Shown piece after piece: positions 51,175-60,675 of a stretch of DNA of 61,741 bases. The DNA is from Candidatus Thorarchaeota archaeon (GTDB lineage Archaea > Asgardarchaeota > Thorarchaeia > Thorarchaeales > Thorarchaeaceae), in assembly GCA_004524595.1 (NCBI GenBank), contig SDOA01000007.1, positions 1-61,741 on the forward strand, given 5' to 3'. Numbering within the stretch: position 1 is the first letter of the stretch; each line of letters opens with the position of its first letter. A model generated the notes under the pieces. It was given only the letters and a program-made list of their open reading frames with translations, was not told the origin of the DNA and searched no databases. The translations under genes and the position numbers were made by a program.

Positions 51175-51594
51175 ATGGGAATCATAGACCATATTTCCAC
51201 ACTTCTTGAAAATGCTGATATCAAGTATGAAAAGGAAGAGCTTCAAGGTCAGAATGATCAGCCATTCAAAATCATTACGATGCATTGGAAGACAGACCAT
51301 TTTGATGACCTTAAGATCAAGATAACTGCCAACAGAGACGAAACATGGGCGTATATCATTGCGCCATTTACCAACTTCTATGAGGTTGAAGAAACCAAGA
51401 GAATGAAATTAGCATATGATATGCTTAAAGAATCTTGGAAAGCAAACGGCGTTAAGTTTGCTATTGATGAAGAAGATGATATAATTGTTATTGCTGAAAC
51501 AAATGATACTGACCTCACAACAGACGAGATAAAAACCCTTGTTGGTCATGTTGTCCATGCTTGTGACACACTCTGGCAGATATATCCTGAATAA
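51175..51594 (+). CDS. YbjN-like / secretion-chaperone-fold small protein
   Basis: 139 residues, soluble, acidic. The alternating pattern (IDHISTLLENADIKY, FKIITMHW, TWAYIIAPFTNF, LMKLAYDML, FAIDEEDDIIVIAE, then a long final helix HVVHACDTLWQIYPE) resembles YbjN and type III secretion chaperone folds. This is a fold-level guess from pattern only. AGGTG 6 nt before the ATG supports the start. It lies next to a PH-domain membrane protein. Confidence 0.6.
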   Translation: MGIIDHISTLLENADIKYEKEELQGQNDQPFKIITMHWKTDHFDDLKIKITANRDETWAYIIAPFTNFYEVEETKRMKLAYDMLKESWKANGVKFAIDEEDDIIVIAETNDTDLTTDEIKTLVGHVVHACDTLWQIYPE

Positions 51595-51696
51595 GTGATA
51601 ATCTACAAAGAAAAACAATGGTCAAACACTTAGTAACTGCCATTGTATTAGACACGTTGATAAGTTCGCTTCACCAATATTTTCTCTGTGCTTACA

Positions 51697-52239
51697 ATGA
51701 GTGTTACGAGCATTACAACTCCAATTCCTCCTGAGGGAAGAGAACGTCTGATATTGATCTTGCATCCAAAACGAGCTTCTCTAATCTTCTTCTATGTCTT
51801 TGGTGTTGTAATGGTTATTGTCGGAGTAGGATTCATGTCTGCAACAGCTTATGGTTCAATAAGTCGTAACCCTGTTGCGTGGAATATTGGAGCAATAACA
51901 ATTATCCTTGGGATACTCCTTTTTGCTTCCACTGAAGTACGGCGTATGTTCAAATTGTATATCATAACAACATGGAACGTAAGGGTGAGGACTGGTATCA
52001 TACGAAGAAAGACGAGAAAGTTATTTTATGACGAAATCTCCGAATGTCGAACATCAGTAGATTCTGTGGAAAAAAATGTGGGAATGGGTGATGTCGTAAT
52101 GTGTTCAAAAAAAGTCAATCCTGATGATGCGCTGATCTTCGAAGAAGTCGACAACCCTGATGGAATAAGGGAAATTATTACACGATTCATTCAAACAATT
52201 CCTGATCCACTCCCTTGGGGACATCTGAATCGTGGATAG
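51697..52239 (+). CDS. PH-domain (bPH2) membrane protein
   Basis: About 180 residues. An N-terminal segment LILILHPKRASL leads into two membrane helices (about 30-50 and 62-80). Then a bacterial-type PH domain (YIITTWNVRVRTGIIRRKTRKLFYDEIS and GDVVMCSKK, described by its pattern) follows. Members are membrane-associated proteins of unclear role. I use ATG 51697 in preference to GTG 51688. Confidence 0.82.
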   Translation: MSVTSITTPIPPEGRERLILILHPKRASLIFFYVFGVVMVIVGVGFMSATAYGSISRNPVAWNIGAITIILGILLFASTEVRRMFKLYIITTWNVRVRTGIIRRKTRKLFYDEISECRTSVDSVEKNVGMGDVVMCSKKVNPDDALIFEEVDNPDGIREIITRFIQTIPDPLPWGHLNRG

Positions 52240-52380
52240 AATTTTTTACAATGGAGAATTTATTAGAAGATTGATTAATGATTCCATTCTCCTCATAGTA
52301 CGAATGATTTGAATAAATCTTTAAACATCACCGCAAAAGACATGAATGAATGATGAATAGATAGATTGGAGATGTGAGAT

Positions 52381-53076
52381 GTGGGTAGGTTCACCATACG
52401 ATATATTGACATTGATGGAGAACATTACCAGGTTGAAAAAGATGACCATCACACTGAGATAGATCTCTCTGATTTGAGAATTAAATCAGTAAGTCTAGAA
52501 CCAATCGGTCAGTGTTTCCACCTTCAAAAGTTAATACTTAATTCAAACATTATTTCTGAGATTGATCTCAAACCCCTCTCGAATTGTTCACGACTCACAA
52601 TTCTTAGTTTAACTTCTAATAAGATAAAAGAAATCGAATTGGAACCTTTAAGTAAATGCAAGTATCTTGAAGCTTTAGAGCTCTCAGATAACGAAATTGA
52701 AGAATTGGATCTAAGGCCTTTTGAAAACTGTAAGAAACTGCGTTGGCTCTATGTTTCTGATAATAATCTGGAGGAAATAGATCTTTCACCACTCCAGCAC
52801 CATACCAATCTTCAATATTTGGTTTTATCAGGAAATAGAATTGAAGAGATAGACATCTCACCATTAATACATTGTCAAGATTTACGTTATCTACATCTGA
52901 ATGAGAACCACTTAATGGACCTTGATATTTCAATTTTATTTCAATGTCAACATCTTGAATCCTTTGTTGTAGATGATACAGTCACTCTTCATGCAAATCA
53001 TAAATTAAAACACCAGCATTATTTCCCTGAGCCAATCAATGAACGTTTAGATGAAATTGAATGGATTCATAAATGA
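52381..53076 (+). CDS. Leucine-rich-repeat protein (copy 1)
   Basis: 231 residues from GTG 52381, with GGAGATGTGA upstream. About seven 23-residue LRR units of the type L-x-x-L-x-L-x-x-N-x-I-x-E-I-D-L-x-P-L-x-x-C. The Cys at the last position recurs in six units. The C-terminal cap (DDTVTLHANHKL) resembles that of the next gene. No signal peptide. LRR proteins of this style are frequent in Asgard archaea (from memory) and mediate protein binding. Confidence 0.9.
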   Translation: MGRFTIRYIDIDGEHYQVEKDDHHTEIDLSDLRIKSVSLEPIGQCFHLQKLILNSNIISEIDLKPLSNCSRLTILSLTSNKIKEIELEPLSKCKYLEALELSDNEIEELDLRPFENCKKLRWLYVSDNNLEEIDLSPLQHHTNLQYLVLSGNRIEEIDISPLIHCQDLRYLHLNENHLMDLDISILFQCQHLESFVVDDTVTLHANHKLKHQHYFPEPINERLDEIEWIHK

Positions 53077-53185
53077 GTCCAAGAGAGAATTTCTTCATCA
53101 TAATAATCATAAGAATTTATTCAATGATTCATCATCAACAAATTTACTAATCCTTTTATTATCACAAACTATGGTGTCAATAGAG

Positions 53186-54034
53186 ATGTCTAGGATTCAG
53201 ATCAATTATAAAATTCAGAATGGAATAGATCTCTTTATTGAAACAGAGTCATCTGTTACCAAACTTGATATCAGCGGAAGAAATGTTGTCGAGATTGACC
53301 TATCACCTCTAAAAGATTGTACAGGTCTTAGAGAAATTGATTTGACTGGTAATTGGATTCGTTCTATTGATTTAGAACCACTTGAAAGTTGTTTGAGTCT
53401 TGAACGATTAAGTCTTGGTTCAAACTTGTTATCATCAATCAATCTTACACCTATCTCTTCATGTACAAATTTGGTGACTCTATCTCTTGAAATCAATAAC
53501 ATAAATAGAATTGATTTGAGTCCACTCATTAATTGTATCAAACTAGAAGAGATTTCACTTCAATCAAATCAGTTGCATGAAATTGATCTTTCATCTACAA
53601 GTCATAATAGTCTTCTTCGATTTCTTAGACTAGATAATAACAAGCTATTAGGGATAGATCTAGATCCTCTAAGTCATTGCACAAAACTCCAAGAGCTCTT
53701 TCTTGAGAATAATCAACTCGAGAGTTTGGACCTTTCACCTCTTGGTGGTTGCGCGAACCTTGAAGGTTTATGGTTAAGACGTACGGGTCTGTTAAGTATT
53801 GATTTACTACCACTAATGAATTGCACAGCTCTTCTCTGGCTTGATTTAAGTGAGAATATGATGAAGACTATCGACATCAGTCCACTTTTTTACTGCCAAG
53901 ATATTGAAAAAATCATGATTGACGAATCTGTTCCTTTAATGGCTGACATATCATTGAAGAATGAGAAATGGAGTCCAGCAATAGCAATTATTCATTCTCG
54001 AGTATTCTGGATTGGAAATGAAAATTCATTATGA
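53186..54034 (+). CDS. Leucine-rich-repeat protein (copy 2)
   Basis: About 282 residues from ATG 53186 (MSRIQINYKI aligns with MGRFTIRYID of copy 1); GGTG lies 9 nt upstream. The frame is open to 53051, but that part overlaps copy 1 and shows no homology. About nine LRR units with IDLSPL and a C at the ends, then a related C-terminal cap (DESVPLMADISL). A tandem duplicate that has since diverged. Confidence 0.88.
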   Translation: MSRIQINYKIQNGIDLFIETESSVTKLDISGRNVVEIDLSPLKDCTGLREIDLTGNWIRSIDLEPLESCLSLERLSLGSNLLSSINLTPISSCTNLVTLSLEINNINRIDLSPLINCIKLEEISLQSNQLHEIDLSSTSHNSLLRFLRLDNNKLLGIDLDPLSHCTKLQELFLENNQLESLDLSPLGGCANLEGLWLRRTGLLSIDLLPLMNCTALLWLDLSENMMKTIDISPLFYCQDIEKIMIDESVPLMADISLKNEKWSPAIAIIHSRVFWIGNENSL

Positions 54035-54092
54035 TATCAGGGTGACACTAGGTCTAATCTTGTTAATTTGTAGTAAATATAGTGTGTGAGAG

Positions 54093-54749
54093 ATGGCAGG
54101 TCCTGATGAAGCTGCAGCCAGAACAACTCTAAGAATTGCAGGTGTGTTTCAAGAGATTAGAGATAGTTGGGTCCGGAGGCTTGATTCATATTTCAATCAG
54201 ATTGAATCATTGACTGAAGGAGATTGGATCGACTCTGAAGATCTAATTGGAATCATTCGTGAGTCAAGAATGGCTTCACGTGAAGCTATGGATGGTCTAG
54301 GAAATGACCTTAGTTCCGAACTTGTCCATTCTTCGCATGGAATTGTCACTAGATATGAAGCAGAACGGCAATCACTTCAGGAAGAAATCGATGATTTAAG
54401 AAAATCCCTCGCGAGGGCACTATCAGGTGATGCTAATACCATACGACGTGAGAATGAAGCATTGACAGCTGCAATAAATTTGATTCCTGAATACAATCTA
54501 TTAGAGTTTATCCAGAAAAAAAGGCAGTCTACATATGATGAACTAGCTGCGGAATCTGGTATTTCTAAAGGACAAGTTCGTAAATTAGTAAAACTCCTTG
54601 TATCGCGCGGGTATGTACAAGTTGACAAGAAATCAAGACCTCATCTTGTTATTCACATGTTCACGCCTTGGTCGGTCTCAGAGGATGAGGTGCAGTGCAC
54701 ACTCGAAGTTTCAACACCAAATAGTTCGTTTCAAACTCGATTTCTCTGA
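54093..54749 (+). CDS. Coiled-coil protein with C-terminal winged helix
   Basis: 218 residues. Helical and coiled-coil up to about residue 125 (ERQSLQEEIDDLRKSLARAL). Then a winged helix-turn-helix (LLEFIQKKRQSTYDELAAES, GISKGQVRKLVKLLVSRGYV) with a short C-terminal tail. It is probably a DNA-binding regulator of the archaeal wHTH type; the regulated genes are unknown. It sits between the LRR genes and the peptidase. Confidence 0.75.
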   Translation: MAGPDEAAARTTLRIAGVFQEIRDSWVRRLDSYFNQIESLTEGDWIDSEDLIGIIRESRMASREAMDGLGNDLSSELVHSSHGIVTRYEAERQSLQEEIDDLRKSLARALSGDANTIRRENEALTAAINLIPEYNLLEFIQKKRQSTYDELAAESGISKGQVRKLVKLLVSRGYVQVDKKSRPHLVIHMFTPWSVSEDEVQCTLEVSTPNSSFQTRFL

Positions 54750-54811
54750 TGAATACGCCCAAGAAATATTCAGTCAAAAGATGTAAAATATCGTTTGACT
54801 AAGTAATTTTT

Positions 54812-56659
54812 ATGCATGTAGCGAGATCGTTAGATTTGGATGCGCTTTTAGCTATTCCAAAAATTGATAGTGTGATTATTTCACCAAATAAAAAATACGC
54901 AGCTATAACCATTACTAGAATTCATGAAAATTATGATGTTTTTCTCTGTGACTTAGAATCAGGAAGAGAGATGGTTCCTCTTACTCGAACACCTGAATAC
55001 ACTTTCATGACAGATTGGGCTCCAGATTCAAAATCAATCATCGTGGGAGAAGATATTGGAAGAAATGAACGAGTCACGCTCTATAGAATCTTTCTTGATT
55101 CACCATTTGATATGATCACACTTACACCGAAGAATCCTCCCCATTATATGCGAGGTGGTTATTTCAGTCCAAATGGTGATTTTATCGCATATGCGGTGAA
55201 CTATGATTATGAAATTCGAAAGGAAACAGAAACATTTCGAATTATCATTCAAGATATCGAAAGTGGAAAACGTACGACAATAGCCCGACCGGATAAACCG
55301 AGCTACACCAGTCTTTCGATTCACCCAAAAGGGAGATACATCTTGTACAATCGGTCAGATGAGGACCCATCAGGGATTCAATGGTGGACTGTCACTCCTC
55401 AAGGTGATGAAGATAGAGAAATACTCAATTTTGGTTCAACTGCTAAGGTTTCTGCATCTTGGACATATGATGGAAGAGTTGCCTTTTGTACTGACACAAT
55501 TGATGGAGAACGCTATGATTCAGTTGCTATTGGTCTATTTGATCCTAGTTCAGAGAAGATTGAATGGTTAGCAATGCCCTCTGATGATGAACCATATGAT
55601 GATATAGCAGTACCAAAACAGAGCAAGCATCTCATAATGATTCGTGAAAGGGAGGGAAAGAGAAAACCATTCATCTATGATCTTGAACATGAAACCATTA
55701 CTGATAGTACACCTGCAGTTGGAAATCTTTGGCCAATTTCTCCATTATCCCTCGGAAAGTGGTTGGGCATTTATTACAGTTCTACTAGTCCTAAAAATCT
55801 GATAAAATTCAATCCATTTTCTCCTATTATCAAAGAATTCGAATTTCTAACTGATATGCTCAAAGCAAGTGGCATCCAACCATCTGACTTAACTCCTGCA
55901 GAGGAGCATCGATGGATATCAGTTGATAATACTATGATTCATGGCTGGCTTTATCGTCCTCAATTCTCCAATAGCCGCACAATAATAAAGATACATGGCG
56001 GACCAACAGCTCATTCAGAGGATGCCCTTGATATTGATATCCAATATCTCTGTTCATTAGGATTTACTATTCTAAATCCCAATTATCGTGGCTCGACCGG
56101 TTATGGCGTCAACTTTCGTGAACTCATCAAAAAAGATGGTTGGGGAGGTAAAGACTTGGATGATGTTAGAACTGGGATATCGTCTTTATTTGAGAATGGA
56201 TATGCAAATCCAAATAGAGTAGGAATTTTCGGAACAAGCTATGGAGGATATATGAGCTGGAATGCGATAACACATTTCAGTCGTCAGGATATCGCAGCTG
56301 CAGCACCAATTTGTGGAATGACTGATTTAGTCTTAGACTATGAAACCACGCGACCTGATTTACGCCCATATTCCGAAGAGATGTTGGGAGGGTCTCCAAA
56401 GGATGTACCTCAGATTTACTATGAGAGGTCTCCAATAAATCATGTGAGTAACATAAAAGGCAAGTTGCTAATAGTTCAAGGTCTAAGAGACCCTAACGTT
56501 ACAAAGGCTAATGTTGATGCTGTTGAAAAACGGTTGAATGAATGTAACATTCGTTATGAGAAACTTGTGTTTGATGATGAAGGTCATGGAGTCATTCGAG
56601 AAGATAATGTAAAGGCACTTCTTAAACGTCTAGCAGAATTCTTCGAATTGTCTCTATAA
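54812..56659 (+). CDS. S9-family prolyl oligopeptidase / acylaminoacyl peptidase
   Basis: 615 residues. The N-terminal 350 residues form a WD40/PD40-like propeller. The C-terminal alpha/beta hydrolase domain has Ser 476 in GTSYGGY, Asp 560 in GLRDPNV and His 592 in DEGHGV, the full S9 triad. The HGGPTAHSE loop is typical of S9C. No signal peptide, so cytoplasmic cleavage of short peptides. The start ATG has no ribosome binding site, and AAAATATC lies about 25 nt upstream, which suggests a leaderless transcript. Confidence 0.93.
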   Translation: MHVARSLDLDALLAIPKIDSVIISPNKKYAAITITRIHENYDVFLCDLESGREMVPLTRTPEYTFMTDWAPDSKSIIVGEDIGRNERVTLYRIFLDSPFDMITLTPKNPPHYMRGGYFSPNGDFIAYAVNYDYEIRKETETFRIIIQDIESGKRTTIARPDKPSYTSLSIHPKGRYILYNRSDEDPSGIQWWTVTPQGDEDREILNFGSTAKVSASWTYDGRVAFCTDTIDGERYDSVAIGLFDPSSEKIEWLAMPSDDEPYDDIAVPKQSKHLIMIREREGKRKPFIYDLEHETITDSTPAVGNLWPISPLSLGKWLGIYYSSTSPKNLIKFNPFSPIIKEFEFLTDMLKASGIQPSDLTPAEEHRWISVDNTMIHGWLYRPQFSNSRTIIKIHGGPTAHSEDALDIDIQYLCSLGFTILNPNYRGSTGYGVNFRELIKKDGWGGKDLDDVRTGISSLFENGYANPNRVGIFGTSYGGYMSWNAITHFSRQDIAAAAPICGMTDLVLDYETTRPDLRPYSEEMLGGSPKDVPQIYYERSPINHVSNIKGKLLIVQGLRDPNVTKANVDAVEKRLNECNIRYEKLVFDDEGHGVIREDNVKALLKRLAEFFELSL

Positions 56660-56668
56660 CCTTCTTGT

Positions 56669-57424
56669 TTAAAGAAAGAAGTTCTCCGATTGATCACGTA
56701 AAATTGAGTTCGCATTACCATCTTCAGATTTGAATTGTATTCCTCTTACTATTACAGCTGGTATTTTTTCATCAGCCTGACCCATAACGAGCTCTGCTGC
56801 TGCAGCAATCTCATCAGCCAAACAGACTAATGAGGAGCGTATTTTTTTACCATAGAGGTCTAGTCTTCCTTCATTCTTTGTAAAAGGTGTCATTCCTGCC
56901 AATCCGATAGCTAGGTTTACTGCTCCTCTTCTCCAAGGTCTTCCTTGGGTATCAGTAATTATCACAGGTATATTGAATCCTGCTTGCTTCGATATCTTTT
57001 GGTGTATCGTCCTTGCTGATGAATCTGGATTTTCTGGCAAGGCGACAAATGTTCCTTCTGGTGCATTACTCTGATCAATTCCTGAATAATCCGTAATGAA
57101 ACCTTGCTTAGTTTGTGTTATTAGAATCGGTTCTTCACGGATTACATGAATGGACTCTTGGAGAGCAACCTCTACTTTCTTTTCGGATTGACCACTTTTC
57201 TGGGCAATCTTCTTTGCTATTGATGATGGAGTAATTTCTGTTATGCTGTGGACCTTGCTCTCTGATTTCGATATAATTTTATGAGATATGACAAGAATAT
57301 CTCCTTTCTGAAGTTTTTGAGCATTTTTCTTTATTGCTGCAAGTATCAAATCAGATATGTCATCACCATCATCAACTAATGGTATGCCTTTAATAGAAAT
57401 GACTTCAATTGCATTACCTATCAT
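56669..57424 (-). CDS. cofE: Coenzyme F420-0:L-glutamate ligase CofE
   Basis: 251 residues. The CofE core is clear: KGDILVISHKIISKSE, DYSGIDQSN, VIITDTQGRPWRRGAVNLAIGLAGM (split over about 155-180) and ADEIAAAAELVMGQ. It adds glutamate residues to F420-0 using GTP. It supports F420 use by FdhB and by flavin-fold proteins in this window. It follows the S-component gene after 2 nt, as one operon. Confidence 0.95.
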   Translation of the reverse strand: MIGNAIEVISIKGIPLVDDGDDISDLILAAIKKNAQKLQKGDILVISHKIISKSESKVHSITEITPSSIAKKIAQKSGQSEKKVEVALQESIHVIREEPILITQTKQGFITDYSGIDQSNAPEGTFVALPENPDSSARTIHQKISKQAGFNIPVIITDTQGRPWRRGAVNLAIGLAGMTPFTKNEGRLDLYGKKIRSSLVCLADEIAAAAELVMGQADEKIPAVIVRGIQFKSEDGNANSILRDQSENFFL

Positions 57425-57426
57425 AT

Positions 57427-58062
57427 CTATTCATCATCTATATCCTTTGATTCCTCTGAAGCCAAGTCCTCAAACTGTTGTGTCTCCCTATCCCCATATT
57501 TCCCCAAACCTGCTTGAATCTTGAGAGATTCAGGTATCAAGTTGTAGAGAAATAGTCCTATGATAACATTGATGATTGCCTGAATAATATTCCAAGGAAC
57601 ATATATTGTAGACAAAGAAAATGCTGCGTTCAGTGAACTTGTGGAGAATATTTGAAACAGAAGAGTATTCCCAAATAACATACCAATGCTTCTAAAAGAT
57701 GCTGCAAAAAGTAGGTAGATCACAGCTGACCTTTTCCAATCCAATTCCTTATTTCTAATGACTAGTTTTGCTATTATGAAACCTAAAAGAGTGAATGATT
57801 CAGCAAGCCCCTTGAACGCTGCACCTTGAAAATTGCGATATGCAATAAATATCCACATAATACCAATCGCAAAAAAAGAATACAGAATCCCCAGACCCAG
57901 AAATATTAGAAAAATTGGTATCCCTGTCCAATCAATTGTGAAATAAGGTATTGGTGTATAGAAATCAGTGATTCCCGCTATTGGGAATATCTCAAGTGAT
58001 ATCACGAGCGATGTAAATATCGCTAGAAGCGCAATGCTTTTCGAGTCAGACCTAATCTTCAT
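57427..58062 (-). CDS. ECF-type transporter S-component-like membrane protein
   Basis: 211 residues with about six helices, a short acidic C-terminal tail and an N-terminal pattern IALLAIFTSLVISLEI, as in substrate-binding ECF S components (RibU and relatives). The LFGNTLLFQIF and VPWNIIQAIINVIIGLFLY segments fit the last helices. The substrate is unknown; a flavin or F420 precursor is suggested by the adjacent cofE. No energising A/T components are in the window. Confidence 0.8.
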   Translation of the reverse strand: MKIRSDSKSIALLAIFTSLVISLEIFPIAGITDFYTPIPYFTIDWTGIPIFLIFLGLGILYSFFAIGIMWIFIAYRNFQGAAFKGLAESFTLLGFIIAKLVIRNKELDWKRSAVIYLLFAASFRSIGMLFGNTLLFQIFSTSSLNAAFSLSTIYVPWNIIQAIINVIIGLFLYNLIPESLKIQAGLGKYGDRETQQFEDLASEESKDIDDE

Positions 58063-58296
58063 TCTGATTGAATATCTCCAAGGTGTTCTCAGTCCCTAAA
58101 GTGGCTTATGAGTAAATCCCCTAACACTAGGATAAAAGGTGATTGCATATGCTGGGCTCTAATTTCTAAACATATATCTTCATTAAAAGCAGCGATTTTA
58201 ATTTTAACATTAATAATTCAAATATCTATCTAAATAAAAAGAAATGAATGGTAGAAACAGGAAGGATTCATAACGTTTCGCGATTTTGAAAAATGT

Positions 58297-58306
58297 AAGG
58301 AGGATG
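58297..58306 (+). promoter_or_regulatory. Strong ribosome binding site of the surface-protein gene
   Basis: AAGGAGGATG lies 7 nt before ATG 58314 and is among the best matches to the 16S 3' end in the window, suggesting abundant translation. Confidence 0.75.
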
Positions 58307-58313
58307 TGCGAAA

Positions 58314-60629
58314 ATGCATATCAAAAGTAAGACACTAATATCTACATTTATTGTGTGCGCATTCCTACTAGGATCACTTGCTGCTCCAGTAGCTGCGCTT
58401 CAGGTTAATATGGTTGAAGAGACCTTCAACTATGCATTCGCTCCAGGAGAGAATAACCATACTTATGTGTATGATTCCACTGAGAGTCCGTTTTATTATT
58501 CAAGGTCATGGATGCATTTCAATGAAGACACTGATTTGACCCAATATAATTATGAGTCTCAAGGCTGGGATTCCTCTACTGGAACAGGATTTGAAGACAC
58601 GACAATTCCTTTTAGCTGGCAAAGCTTCAATTCAATGTCGACTGGTATCTTTGGAAACAACCCACTTCTTCCAGCATTTTACGACTTCATTGGAAGTGAT
58701 GGCTCAGGAGCAGTAATCAACACGACAATAGAGAGAAGATCATTCTCACTCTCGTTTGGTCAAAACACCCCAATAATGATGGATACTGATTATGCCTACT
58801 TAGGTACGCTGTCAATAAGTGGACAAGAATTTGTACACCTCACCATTACCAGTCTTCAAGATGAGGTAGACTGGGGAGTTTATGTCATAGACCCTGCAGG
58901 TCGACTTATTGGTTTAACTATTAATGCAGACGGTGATGTTGCAGTTCTTCCATTCAGACCTTCCGTACCTGGTACATATTTCGTAGCTATCGAAGCTGAA
59001 CCAGACAATGGACATTATGCAATGTTTGATATGAAACCAGAAGCAGTTGCACCAACACTGATTGCACCTAGCCAAGTTATTACAGACACTTTACCGACAG
59101 GTGAATATGTTCTGCTCGACTCTGGAAGTTTCGTACACGATGAACTAAGACCAACAGCTCGCACCTATAAAATCAATCCTGGTAATGATGTTTCAGCATT
59201 GACATATGCTTTCAACTACCCAGAATCTTTCCTAGGATTAACTCAGGTAGTAAGTATCTCTTTTACAAGTGATGCTTTTCTTTATGGCAATCTTCATGGA
59301 AGTCAATCCTCTACAGGAGTAACATTCCCAGATACAGATGTCTACTATGCCCGTGGAGGTGTTCACTACATTACCGTTATTGGTGGCGATAATACAGATT
59401 ATACACTATATCATGAGAGTGATGTTGCTACAGATTTGCCAGTAAATCAAGAATTCAAAATTGACAACCTATTTTCACACTCTAGTGAGAGGATCTATAG
59501 CCTTGTTCTTGAACAAGATTCGGTCATAAAAATCAATTCGACTTCAACTTCAGACTTTACAATAAATGCATGGGCAACCTATGACAATGGCTACCGTGTG
59601 TCACAGAACATAGTTGATGGCAGTACTCTTCTAACTGCATCAATGTATTATCTGCCAGCTGGAGAATATATCTTTGATGTCACTGTTGCATCCTCAACTT
59701 CTGAATGGATTGAGTTCACCATAGCTCCTATAACAACTGACTTATCAGCTGATGTAGTGAATGTGGCTGGATTTATTGTTCCAACTGATCCATGTAGACA
59801 ATACAACCTGACAATTTCATTGAACAATCTCTACAACGTTTCCGTTCCAATGAATGTGCAGATCTATGACCAATTCTATACATCCAAAGCCTCAGTTTCA
59901 CCTACAATAGGTACCTGGTTTGACGGTTCTAGTCAGATAGAACATACTACTCATAATAATAGATATGAGGCTACTCTTGGGACAAGGATTTGGAGTGAAG
60001 ATTATGCAATAATTCTGGTTTCTACATATCCCTATAATAACACAGTAGGAGTTGGAGATTACTATGAGAATTTTGCAGTCAATCTAACTATTGAATGGGA
60101 GGATGTAACACACTACAACTTCAATGGTACGACTACTCTTGATGCAAAGACCTCGGCTGCGCATTATAATTTCACTCTAGGCTTTCCTGGAGATGCGTCT
60201 GAGATTTACTCAGTCTTTCTAAACACAACTCCTGGTACCTGGTATAATGTTTCCATCAAGACCGGAGACGTTTCGGCATTAACAAATGCCTATTCTTATG
60301 CTCCATTCATGATGAACACTCATTATACAGGTTGGGGCGATCTCAATGATGCTCTGCAAGGTGCTAGTCCAGATTGGTCATTTCAGTTCGGTGCAATCTC
60401 AGACAATATCTATCTAGAAATTACAGTGAGCAGGTCTCTTATTACTGAGGGATTCCTCTGGGTTGAACTCATCCCACTACCAACTCATGTACTTGAACCC
60501 TTGCCTGACTTGAAACCAACTGGTCCTGATATTCTAGCTATGTTGGGTGGAATTGCAGTTCCTCTTGGTATTGGTGTGGTTGTCATCGTAGTTGTTGCAG
60601 TGGTTTACGTTAAGAAATTCAAGAAATAG
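58314..60629 (+). CDS. Large secreted surface protein with C-terminal membrane anchor
   Basis: 771 residues. Signal peptide (TLISTFIVCAFLLGSLAAPVAA) at the start, a Ser/Thr/Tyr/Asn-rich beta-strand ectodomain with many N-glycosylation-like NxS/T sites, and a final helix (IAVPLGIGVVVIVVVAVVYV) followed by KKFKK. It has the design of archaeal surface-layer or sensor ectodomain proteins. No family is recognised. The strong ribosome binding site and single-gene unit ending in a terminator suggest high expression. Confidence 0.85.
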   Translation: MHIKSKTLISTFIVCAFLLGSLAAPVAALQVNMVEETFNYAFAPGENNHTYVYDSTESPFYYSRSWMHFNEDTDLTQYNYESQGWDSSTGTGFEDTTIPFSWQSFNSMSTGIFGNNPLLPAFYDFIGSDGSGAVINTTIERRSFSLSFGQNTPIMMDTDYAYLGTLSISGQEFVHLTITSLQDEVDWGVYVIDPAGRLIGLTINADGDVAVLPFRPSVPGTYFVAIEAEPDNGHYAMFDMKPEAVAPTLIAPSQVITDTLPTGEYVLLDSGSFVHDELRPTARTYKINPGNDVSALTYAFNYPESFLGLTQVVSISFTSDAFLYGNLHGSQSSTGVTFPDTDVYYARGGVHYITVIGGDNTDYTLYHESDVATDLPVNQEFKIDNLFSHSSERIYSLVLEQDSVIKINSTSTSDFTINAWATYDNGYRVSQNIVDGSTLLTASMYYLPAGEYIFDVTVASSTSEWIEFTIAPITTDLSADVVNVAGFIVPTDPCRQYNLTISLNNLYNVSVPMNVQIYDQFYTSKASVSPTIGTWFDGSSQIEHTTHNNRYEATLGTRIWSEDYAIILVSTYPYNNTVGVGDYYENFAVNLTIEWEDVTHYNFNGTTTLDAKTSAAHYNFTLGFPGDASEIYSVFLNTTPGTWYNVSIKTGDVSALTNAYSYAPFMMNTHYTGWGDLNDALQGASPDWSFQFGAISDNIYLEITVSRSLITEGFLWVELIPLPTHVLEPLPDLKPTGPDILAMLGGIAVPLGIGVVVIVVVAVVYVKKFKK

Positions 60630-60638
60630 TATAGATGA

Positions 60639-60675
60639 ACTGACCTGATCTTTCAGGTCAGTCTTTCTTCTTTTT
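60639..60675 (+). terminator. Intrinsic-type terminator between convergent genes
   Basis: ACTGACCTGA (60639-60648) pairs perfectly with TCAGGTCAGT (60653-60662) around a TCTT loop and is followed by CTTTCTTCTTTTTT. It lies 10 nt after the surface-protein stop and directly beyond the stop of the opposite-strand gene. Confidence 0.8.
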
